Assembly (NCBI GenBank): GCA_031119515.1
Contig: JAVHXR010000196.1
Coordinates: 1 to 5,741 of the forward strand
Source: Propionicimonas sp.
Lineage (GTDB): Bacteria > Actinomycetota > Actinomycetes > Propionibacteriales > Propionibacteriaceae
Direction of reading: 5' to 3'
Length of the DNA: 5,741 bases
Under the pieces are notes generated by a model. That model saw nothing but the letters and a program-made list of their open reading frames with translations. It searched no databases and had not been told where the DNA came from. A program made the translations under genes and the position numbers. How positions within the stretch are numbered: position 1 is the first letter of the stretch; every line of letters begins with the position of its first letter. Below are positions 1 through 4,291 of this stretch, piece after piece.

Positions 1-66
1 TCCGTCGCCGGTCGCGGAGGGGTGGCGCGGGCCGGGAATGAACTCTGGCCCCACTGGGTTCAGATG
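1..66. other. Upstream flank with no supported gene
   Basis: I cannot assign a gene here. On the + strand one frame is open from the left edge to a TGA at 39-41, giving an arginine/glycine-rich stretch of about 12 codons that could be the tail of an upstream gene. On the - strand a GTG at 52-54 opens a frame that reaches the window edge, but it has no visible ribosome binding site. Either could be real; neither is supported by a recognisable motif. Confidence 0.3.
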
Positions 67-80
67 TATGCAACCGCATA
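67..80. promoter_or_regulatory. Dyad, candidate MarR operator
   Basis: TATGC-AACC-GCATA is a perfect 5-bp inverted repeat with a 4-bp centre. Its right end overlaps the first two bases of the -10 box at 79-84. A second, overlapping imperfect dyad (CAAC, 8 bp, GTTG; 71-86) covers the -10 completely. MarR-family dimers typically bind palindromes of this size over the promoter of their own operon, and a marR gene is the second gene of this operon, so autoregulation is the simplest inference. Binding itself is not shown by the sequence. Confidence 0.5.
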
Positions 81-84
81 TAGT
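79..84 (+). promoter_or_regulatory. -10 box of the monooxygenase operon
   Basis: TATAGT differs from the TATAAT consensus by one base and stands out in very GC-rich sequence. Transcription would start near 90-92, leaving about 20 nt of leader that holds the Shine-Dalgarno sequence AAGGAG (100-105), five bases before the ATG at 111. No good -35 hexamer is visible at 16-18 bp upstream, which is common in actinobacterial promoters. Confidence 0.55.
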
Positions 85-110
85 TGTGGCAATCGTCCTA
101 AGGAGCAGTC

Positions 111-1298
111 ATGCAGTTCGGGGTCTTCTCGGTCAGCGACATCACCCGCGACCCGGTCGCGGGGACCACGCCAAGCGAGGCCGAGCGCATCGACGCCGCC
201 GTCCAGATCGCGAAGAAGACCGAGGAGGTGGGGATGGACGTGTTCGCGATCGGCGAGCACCACAACCCGCCGTTCTTCTCCTCCTCGCCGACGACACTGC
301 TGGCCTACATCGCCGGCCAGACAGAGCGCCTCGTCGTGTCGACGGCGACCACCCTGATCACCACCAACGACCCGGTGCGGATCGCGGAGGAGTACGCGAT
401 GCTCCAGCACCTGAGCAAGGGCCGGATGGACCTCATGCTCGGCCGCGGCAACACCGCCCCGGTGTACCCGTGGTTCGGCCAGGACATCCGCCAGGGACTG
501 CCGCTCGCGCTGGAGAACTACAACCTGCTGCACCGGCTGTGGCGTGAGGACGTGGTCGACTGGGAGGGCAAGTTCCGCACGCCGCTGCAGGGCTTCACCT
601 CGACTCCGAGGCCGCTGGACGACGTCCCGCCGTTCGTCTGGCACGGTTCGATCCGGACCCCCGAGATCGCCGAGCAGGCCGCCTACTACGGCGACGGCTT
701 CTTCGCCAACAACATCTTCTGGCCCAAGGAGCACTACATCCGGCTGATCAACTTCTACCGGCAGCGGTTCGCCCACTACGGCCACGGCACCACCAAGCAG
801 GCGATCGTCGGGCTCGGTGGCCAGGCCTACCTCGCCAAGCGCTCCCAGGACGCGAAGAACGAGTTCCGGCCGTACTTCAACGAGGCCCCGGTCTACGGCA
901 ACGGCCCCAGCATGGAGGAGTTCAGCGAACTCACCCCGCTGAGTGTCGGCTCGCCGCAGGAGGTGATCGAGAAGACCCTGACCTTCCGGGAGTACTTCGG
1001 CGACTACCAGCGCCAGATGTTCCTGGTCGACCACGCCGGCCTGCCGCTGTCGACGGTGCTCAAGCAGCTGGACCTGCTCGGCGAGGAAGTGATCCCCGTC
1101 CTGCGCAAGGAGCTCGCCGCCAAGCGTGACCCCGGGGCGCCGGAGGCCCCGACCCACGCCGCCCTGGTCAGGGCCAAGTACGGCGACGGGCCGAGCCGCC
1201 AGCCCCGTCCGAACGCCAACCGGGGCGACAACGTCACCGGCCAGTCGCCCTATCAGGACACCGAGTCCGCGCCGCCGGTGGCCGAGCCGGCGCTGTGA
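111..1298 (+). CDS. FMN-dependent luciferase-like monooxygenase, CE1758-type
   Basis: This 395-residue protein belongs to the luciferase-like monooxygenase (LLM) superfamily and resembles the CE1758 subgroup, whose members are encoded beside a dedicated FMN reductase. LLM enzymes use reduced FMN and O2 to oxidise an organic substrate; the substrate here is unknown. Visible signatures are the N-terminal strand MQFGVFSV, the G-E-H-H motif (E49, H50, H51), which corresponds to the active-site region of bacterial luciferase alpha subunit, the STATTLITTNDPVRIAEE segment (77-94), and LSKGRMDLMLGRG (101-113), typical of the flavin-binding barrel. No signal peptide is present, so it should be cytoplasmic. 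The last 40 residues or so are Pro/Asn/Gln-rich and look disordered, beyond the catalytic barrel. The ATG start is fixed by AAGGAG at 100-105. The stop overlaps the GTG start of marR by 4 bp, indicating translational coupling. Confidence 0.9.
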   Translation: MQFGVFSVSDITRDPVAGTTPSEAERIDAAVQIAKKTEEVGMDVFAIGEHHNPPFFSSSPTTLLAYIAGQTERLVVSTATTLITTNDPVRIAEEYAMLQHLSKGRMDLMLGRGNTAPVYPWFGQDIRQGLPLALENYNLLHRLWREDVVDWEGKFRTPLQGFTSTPRPLDDVPPFVWHGSIRTPEIAEQAAYYGDGFFANNIFWPKEHYIRLINFYRQRFAHYGHGTTKQAIVGLGGQAYLAKRSQDAKNEFRPYFNEAPVYGNGPSMEEFSELTPLSVGSPQEVIEKTLTFREYFGDYQRQMFLVDHAGLPLSTVLKQLDLLGEEVIPVLRKELAAKRDPGAPEAPTHAALVRAKYGDGPSRQPRPNANRGDNVTGQSPYQDTESAPPVAEPAL

Positions 1299-1747
1299 CC
1301 TCGATGGACCGGCTCGCCAATGAGGCGTGGGAGGCGATGCTGACCGCCCACGCCCGCCTGATGCGCGGGTTCGAGGCCGAGGACGTCTGGGGCGACCTGG
1401 GGATGCGCGGGTACGACGTCCTCTACACCCTGTCCAAGCGGCCCGGCCCGGTCCGGATGGGGGAGCTCGGCGGCTCGGTGCTGCTCAGCCAGCCGGGGCT
1501 CTCCCGTCTGGTCGACCGCCTGGTGCAGCGCGGGCTGGTGCGCCGCTCGACCGACCAGACGGACGGCCGCCTTGTGCTGGTCTGCCTCACCGAGGCCGGC
1601 GCCGCCCGGCAGAAGGCGATCGGACGCCAGCACGCCCGCAGCGTCACGCACGCGATGGCGGGCCTGGATGCAGACGAGCTCCGCCAGCTCCGGTCGATCG
1701 CCACCAAGCTCACCAGCAGCAGAGATCCCGGGGCAAGCCCGGGATGA
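1295..1747 (+). CDS. MarR-family transcriptional regulator
   Basis: A 150-residue protein with MarR-family architecture: N-terminal dimerisation helices, a winged helix-turn-helix at about residues 52-80 (RMGELGGSVLLSQPGLSRLV followed by DRLVQRGLV), then the wing with the diagnostic D-x-x-D-G-R sequence (87-92) and V-C-L-T-E-A-G. MarR proteins usually repress nearby genes and are released by small ligands or oxidants. The only cysteine is C97 in the wing region, so an OhrR-type N-terminal cysteine sensor is absent and ligand binding is likelier. The start chosen is the GTG overlapping the monooxygenase TGA (GTGA); an ATG at 1304, three codons later, is the alternative. Neither has a clear Shine-Dalgarno sequence, which fits translational coupling. 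The final residues RDPGASPG and the stop codon are encoded by the repeat element starting at 1723. The likely target is the operon's own promoter near 67-84. Confidence 0.88.
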   Translation: MTSMDRLANEAWEAMLTAHARLMRGFEAEDVWGDLGMRGYDVLYTLSKRPGPVRMGELGGSVLLSQPGLSRLVDRLVQRGLVRRSTDQTDGRLVLVCLTEAGAARQKAIGRQHARSVTHAMAGLDADELRQLRSIATKLTSSRDPGASPG

Positions 1748-1839
1748 CAATCAACCCACACAGACCCCGGCGCAAGCCCGAGACGACCACCACCCCACAC
1801 AGACCCCGGGGCAAGCCCGAGACGACCATCCATCCAATC
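1723..1839. repeat. Three tandem 39-bp units (REP-like)
   Basis: Three units follow each other with an exact 39-bp period: 1723-1761, 1762-1800 and 1801-1839. Each begins AGA(T/C)CCCGG(G/C)GCAAGCCCG and is followed by a C/A-rich spacer; units 1 and 2 both end in CCCACAC, while unit 3 diverges over its last third. Unit 1 holds a strong hairpin (1725-1745: 8-bp arms ATCCCGGG / CCCGGGAT, 5-nt loop). Units 2 and 3 share the same changes from unit 1 (ATC to ACC, GGGATGAC to GAGACGAC), which weaken the hairpin and suggest that one of them was copied from the other. The period is a multiple of three, but the marR stop in unit 1 means units 2 and 3 are not translated as part of marR. Confidence 0.85.
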
Positions 1840-1868
1840 CTTCGTCATCCCGGCGTACGCCGGGATCT
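1723..1868. repeat. REPIN-like inverted pair of palindromic repeats
   Basis: The first 26 bases of tandem unit 1 (1723-1748) are matched by an inverted copy at 1844-1868. The outer 9 (AGATCCCGG) and inner 10 (CCGGGATGAC) bases are identical in reverse complement, and only the central 6-7 bases differ. The inverted copy contains a perfect 20-bp palindrome at 1847-1866 (arms ATCCCGGC / GCCGGGAT around GTAC). Two inverted palindromic repeats flanking a spacer is the layout of a REPIN or BIME. GTCATCCCGG...CCGGGATCT is a recurrent short extragenic repeat type in many bacteria. The structure lies in the marR-reductase gap and reaches into the marR 3' end. In RNA it could fold into strong hairpins that affect message stability or expression of the reductase. 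No U-run follows, so it is not a typical intrinsic terminator. Confidence 0.75.
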
Positions 1869-1902
1869 CACCAGCAAGACCCGAACTCAGGAGACAAGCA
1901 CC

Positions 1903-2601
1903 GTGAGCACCGATCCCCGTCCCCTCCAACTGGTCGTGGTGAGCGCCGGCGCGTCCGACCCGTCCTCTACCCGGTTGCTCGCCGACCGGATCGCCGGCCG
2001 GGTCGTCGCCCGCGCGGAGCAGCGGGGACAGCAGGTGCACACCACGGTGATCGACCTGCGCACCATGGCCGGCGAGATCTCAAGCGCCCTGGTCTCCCAG
2101 CACACCGGACCGCGGCTGAAGTCGGCCATCGAGACGCTCGCCCGGGCCGACGGGCTGGTGGTCAGCACCCCGGTCTACAAGGCGGCCGCCAGCGGCCTGT
2201 TCACGTCGTTCTTCCACGTGCTCGACAACGACCTGCTGATCGCCCGGCCGGTGGTGCTCGCGGCGACGGCAGGGACCGCCCGGCACGCGCTGGTGGTCGA
2301 CGAGCAACTCCGAGCCCTGTTCGCCTACCTGCGGACGCTGACCGTGCCCACGTCGCTGTTCGCGGCCTCCGAGGACTGGGGCGATCCCGCCCTCAACAAG
2401 CGGATCGACCGCGCCGCGATCGAGCTGGTGCTGCTGCTCGAATCCGACTTCGCCAACCAGGTGAAGGCCGCGTCGTGGGACAGCTACAGCCACGAGTTCG
2501 GCAGCGCCGGCGGCACCGAGCTCGGGATCGACCTCGACTCCGACCTGATGCGGCTCGCCGCCGGGGGTTCGCTGGACGGGCACCCCGTCGGGCAGGACTG
2601 A
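1903..2601 (+). CDS. NAD(P)H-dependent FMN reductase, CE1759-type (LLM partner)
   Basis: A 232-residue flavodoxin-fold reductase of the NADPH-dependent FMN reductase family, resembling the CE1759 group that partners CE1758-type luciferase-like monooxygenases. It should reduce free FMN with NAD(P)H and pass FMNH2 to the monooxygenase encoded upstream. The first strand and phosphate-binding loop are at about residues 10-24 (LVVVSAGASDPSSTR). The second flavin-contact segment is V-S-T-P-V-Y-K-A-A-A-S-G-L-F (87-100), the usual T-P-x-Y motif of this family. No signal peptide or membrane segment is seen. The GTG start at 1903 is preceded by AGGAG (1889-1893) with a 9-nt gap; the frame is open much further upstream but runs through the repeat and marR, so earlier starts are rejected. 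Unlike the tightly coupled first two genes, it lies 155 bp after marR, behind the REPIN-like element, which could lower or uncouple its expression. Confidence 0.88.
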   Translation: MSTDPRPLQLVVVSAGASDPSSTRLLADRIAGRVVARAEQRGQQVHTTVIDLRTMAGEISSALVSQHTGPRLKSAIETLARADGLVVSTPVYKAAASGLFTSFFHVLDNDLLIARPVVLAATAGTARHALVVDEQLRALFAYLRTLTVPTSLFAASEDWGDPALNKRIDRAAIELVLLLESDFANQVKAASWDSYSHEFGSAGGTELGIDLDSDLMRLAAGGSLDGHPVGQD

Positions 2602-2666
2602 CGCCGGGTCACGCGCCCACGGACGGCCGGCGGCGCGCGCTTCTGGCAGTGCCGAGCGCGGCCCGC

Positions 2667-2672
2667 TACCGT
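2667..2672 (+). promoter_or_regulatory. -10 box of a probable leaderless gene
   Basis: TACCGT fits the actinobacterial TANNNT pattern and lies seven bases before the ATG at 2680, the spacing expected when transcription begins at the start codon itself. CTGGCA at 2643-2648 matches four of six -35 consensus bases at an 18-bp spacing. No Shine-Dalgarno sequence lies between the box and the ATG. Confidence 0.45.
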
Positions 2673-2679
2673 GTCGGGC

Positions 2680-3084
2680 ATGGACCTGCCCGACGAGTAC
2701 CTCGACGTGCTCACCGACGAGTTGGCGCCCTTCGGCATCGAGTTCAGCTCGGCCGAGAGCGACCCCGACGGGCAGTGGCAGATCCGCTTCGAGGTCGAGC
2801 CGGAGTCGTTCGTGCACCGCTACCCGTGGACGGACATCGACACCTCCTACGGCGACGCCTGGCCCCCGGAAGCGCTGGAGTTGTGGATCAGGGTCGAGGG
2901 CAGGGACGTCTTCGAGATCACCTTCGAGGTCTATGACGTCCTGCTGTGGGCGCAGGCAGAGTCACCCGAACTGGCGGGCCGGCTCGGCACGCTGGACGAC
3001 CCCGAGGACCAGGCCGCGGCAGTCGGCCAGGCCCTGGCCGAGTTGCTGCGCCAGCCTGATCGCGACTACGACAACCTCGGCTGA
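2680..3084 (+). CDS. Hypothetical acidic protein
   Basis: I do not recognise this 134-residue protein. It is strongly acidic, rich in Asp/Glu and aromatics (four Trp, several Tyr and Phe), with no signal peptide, membrane segment or cysteine, so it is probably a soluble cytoplasmic protein. The middle alternates hydrophobic and acidic residues in a beta-like pattern (QWQIRFEVEPESF at about 33-45, LELWIRVEG and VFEITFEVYDVLLW at about 66-90). A helical C-terminal part follows (about 93-127), with the segment DDPEDQAAAVGQALAELL. It could be a small alpha/beta domain. The ATG at 2680 is preferred because TACCGT lies at leaderless spacing; a GTG at 2671 would overlap that box. It follows the reductase by 78 bp with its own likely promoter, so it need not belong to the redox operon. 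Codon bias (GC-rich third positions) is typical of a real gene. Confidence 0.75.
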   Translation: MDLPDEYLDVLTDELAPFGIEFSSAESDPDGQWQIRFEVEPESFVHRYPWTDIDTSYGDAWPPEALELWIRVEGRDVFEITFEVYDVLLWAQAESPELAGRLGTLDDPEDQAAAVGQALAELLRQPDRDYDNLG

Positions 3085-3091
3085 GCGGCCG

Positions 3092-3217
3092 TCACCGGAC
3101 GCGGTCGGTACCCGCCGCCCAGGCCCGCGCATTCTCGGCGTTGACCTCCTGCCAGTACCGCCACGCCAGGTAGCCGGCACCGAACAGGGCGGCCGAGACG
3201 ATCAGGAGCTTCTTCAC
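3092..3217 (-). CDS. DLW-39-like membrane microprotein
   Basis: A 41-residue protein starting MKKLLIVSAALFGAGYLAWR (GTG read as Met) and ending in ARAWAAGTDRVR. It has two lysines, one hydrophobic helix (about residues 4-19), then a short basic/aromatic stretch and a polar tail. This matches the plan of the actinobacterial DLW-39 family (Lys-Lys start, single membrane helix, A-E-x-x-x-x-W-x-x-(A/G)-T-D-x-V-R ending), except that the name-giving D-L-W is R-A-W here. From general knowledge, DLW-39 genes usually sit near gyrA, which is not the context here, so this may be a divergent member or a paralogue. The function of the family is unknown. No Shine-Dalgarno sequence is present; a TACGCT box ends six bases before the GTG, suggesting a leaderless message. 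The gene converges on the acidic-protein gene with 7 bp between stop codons. Confidence 0.65.
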   Translation of the reverse strand: MKKLLIVSAALFGAGYLAWRYWQEVNAENARAWAAGTDRVR

Positions 3218-3223
3218 CCCGCC

Positions 3224-3229
3224 AGCGTA
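3224..3229 (-). promoter_or_regulatory. -10 box of the microprotein gene
   Basis: TACGCT on the - strand fits TANNNT and lies six bases before the GTG at 3217, the leaderless spacing. The same hexamer appears in both promoters of the 4251-4283 region. No clear -35 is visible. Confidence 0.5.
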
Positions 3230-3255
3230 CGCGCAGCGGCTGACCGGAAGGGCCT

Positions 3256-3278
3256 GCGAGGGCGGTGCGGGGCCTCGC
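3256..3278 (-). terminator. Possible hairpin after the LCP-like gene
   Basis: GCGAGG and CCTCGC form 6-bp GC-rich arms around an 11-nt loop, 10 bp beyond the stop of the LCP-like gene on the - strand. There is no U-run, and such short dyads arise by chance in GC-rich DNA, so this is weak. If real, it would separate the LCP transcript from the microprotein promoter. Confidence 0.22.
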
Positions 3279-3288
3279 CGCGCGGGCG

Positions 3289-4224
3289 TCAGCGAGTCGG
3301 GGTCGGGCTGGCGGACGGCGCGATCGGCTCGGCGAGCTCGGCCAGGGTGTCAGCGCCCATCGCCTTGCGGAGCTTGGCGAGGTGGCTGGGAACCGCCATC
3401 CGGCCGTCCCCGCTCACGATCGTGGCCAGGGTGACCGAGCCGATCTCGTCGGCACGGACACTGGATTCCATCAGGGTGGACTCGAACTCGCTCACCGTCA
3501 GGTTGGAGTCGACCAGGGTGCAGTTCTCGAGGGCCTTCAGCACGGTGTCGAACTGGCCGGGGTTGGTCATCGCATGCACCATGCCGAGGCGCTGGATGAG
3601 CGCCTGCGCGACCTCGGACACCCGGTCGACCCGTCCCGGTCCGTCTCCGGCCGCGGCCACGTAGCGCAACAGGTCCCCGCCGTCGGTCGCCTTGCCCGCG
3701 CCGGGCACCCCGTCCACCCCGCCGAGCGCCTCGACGACCTCTGAGAGCCCGTCCAGTCCCACCTTGATCTGGTGGTCGGTCGGGACTCCGAACAGCAGTT
3801 CGACCTGCTTCACCACCGCATCGTCGCCCTGCCGGTAGAACTCGGCCAGGGTCTGCTGCGGCTGGCCCGGGTCGTAGGGCACCAGCAGGTCGGAGGGGAT
3901 GCCGATCATGGTGAGGTCCTGGCGCGATCCGGACAGCCGCACCAGGTGCACCGAGAGCAGGGTGTCGTCCGGGCCGGCGACCATCACGACGTAGTCGACC
4001 GGGGCAGCCGAGCCTTCCCTGGGAAGCGCCTTCTCCGGCCGACCCTCGTACCCGGCGACGGGTTCGGTGCGGGCCATCGACTCCACCGTGGAACTCACCC
4101 TGTCGAGGTAGAGGGAGACGACGGTGACGGTGCCCAGCGCGATCGCGAGGACGCCGACGAGAACGGAGATCGACAGCACCTGACCGGAGTGGGTCTCCCG
4201 GCGCTGTCGTGCGGCTGGCACCAT
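3289..4224 (-). CDS. LytR-CpsA-Psr (LCP) family protein, divergent active site
   Basis: A 311-residue protein with a short basic cytoplasmic N-terminus, one membrane helix (about 16-39) and an extracellular LCP-like domain (about 75-215). LCP proteins transfer polyprenyl-pyrophosphate-linked polymers such as teichoic acid, arabinogalactan or capsule to peptidoglycan. Family landmarks seen are GPDDTLLSVHL (84-94, usual R-x-D-T), MIGIPSDLLVP (106-116, usual SIPRD), LLFGVPTDHQIKVGLDGLSEVVEALGGVDGVP in pieces across 143-174, and GDGPGRVDR (193-201, usual D-x-x-R-x-x-R-Q). The arginine of R-x-D-T is replaced by Pro, that of SIPRD by Ser, and the usual R-x-R before the last motif reads A-A-A, so the enzyme may be inactive or altered. 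A helix-rich C-terminal part and a Pro/Ser/Thr tail follow. The ATG at 4224 is preceded by GGGGAGG four bases away; the next codon, GTG (4221), is an equally possible start. It is divergent from the histidine kinase gene. Confidence 0.8.
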   Translation of the reverse strand: MVPAARQRRETHSGQVLSISVLVGVLAIALGTVTVVSLYLDRVSSTVESMARTEPVAGYEGRPEKALPREGSAAPVDYVVMVAGPDDTLLSVHLVRLSGSRQDLTMIGIPSDLLVPYDPGQPQQTLAEFYRQGDDAVVKQVELLFGVPTDHQIKVGLDGLSEVVEALGGVDGVPGAGKATDGGDLLRYVAAAGDGPGRVDRVSEVAQALIQRLGMVHAMTNPGQFDTVLKALENCTLVDSNLTVSEFESTLMESSVRADEIGSVTLATIVSGDGRMAVPSHLAKLRKAMGADTLAELAEPIAPSASPTPTR

Positions 4225-4250
4225 GCCACCTCCCCTCGTTACCGCGTCCC

Positions 4251-4256
4251 AGCGTA
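4251..4256 (-). promoter_or_regulatory. -10 box of the LCP-like gene
   Basis: TACGCT on the - strand lies 26 bp before the ATG at 4224. A start of transcription near 4244 would give about 20 nt of leader containing the strong ribosome binding site GGGGAGG (4229-4235). This box is the left arm of the inverted repeat at 4251-4283. Confidence 0.5.
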
Positions 4257-4277
4257 GGAGCCGTGGACAACGCGCCC

Positions 4278-4283
4278 TACGCT
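4278..4283 (+). promoter_or_regulatory. -10 box of the histidine kinase gene
   Basis: TACGCT lies eight bases before the GTG at 4292, compatible with a leaderless or near-leaderless message. There is no Shine-Dalgarno sequence tuned to that GTG, although the intervening bases are G-rich. It forms the right arm of the inverted repeat at 4251-4283. Confidence 0.48.
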
Positions 4284-4291
4284 TGGGGGCG

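Larger units (their letters stand above)
4251..4283. promoter_or_regulatory. Inverted repeat spanning overlapping divergent promoters
   Basis: AGCGTAGG (4251-4258) and CCTACGCT (4276-4283) are perfect 8-bp inverted arms around a 17-bp spacer. Each arm is a TACGCT -10-like box for the gene on its own side. With normal -35/-10 spacing, the -35 position of each promoter (about 4255-4260 for the kinase, about 4274-4279 for the LCP-like gene) falls on the -10 of the other. Simultaneous occupancy by two RNA polymerases would therefore be impossible. The dyad may also serve as an operator, for instance for the response regulator encoded downstream; that is inference. Confidence 0.5.

Noticed and set aside
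52..54. GTG on the - strand at the left edge as the start of a divergent gene
   Set aside because: The frame is open to the edge for only 18 codons, has no ribosome binding site or recognisable sequence, and cannot be judged without upstream sequence.
60..1157. Long - strand open frame opposite the monooxygenase gene
   Set aside because: It is the mirror frame of a strongly conserved LLM coding sequence in GC-rich DNA, where stop codons are rare. Its translation is low-complexity, rich in Arg/Val/Leu/Gly, with no family motif.
1723..1839. CRISPR-like array
   Set aside because: The units are directly tandem with no unique spacers of constant length, there are only three of them, and no cas genes are present.
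1847..1866. Perfect 20-bp palindrome as an intrinsic terminator after marR
   Set aside because: The hairpin is strong but no T-run follows, and the same sequence forms an inverted partner of tandem unit 1, so a repeat element explains it better. Partial termination is not excluded.
1327..1902. N-terminal extension of the FMN reductase, reading through marR and the repeats
   Set aside because: The in-frame extension is low-complexity and out of frame with marR. A GTG with AGGAG upstream at 1889-1893 begins exactly where the flavodoxin-fold homology begins.
1423..2040. - strand frame with repeated HPGLAPGS-type 13-residue units, suggesting a repeat protein
   Set aside because: The protein repeat is just the translation of the 39-bp DNA tandem repeat. 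The frame runs across the 3' half of marR, the gap and the start of the reductase gene without its own start signal or conserved domain.
3090..3101. Hairpin CGTC-ACCG-GACG between the convergent genes as a bidirectional terminator
   Set aside because: Only four base pairs, a mismatch beyond them and no T-run on either strand; expected by chance at this GC content.
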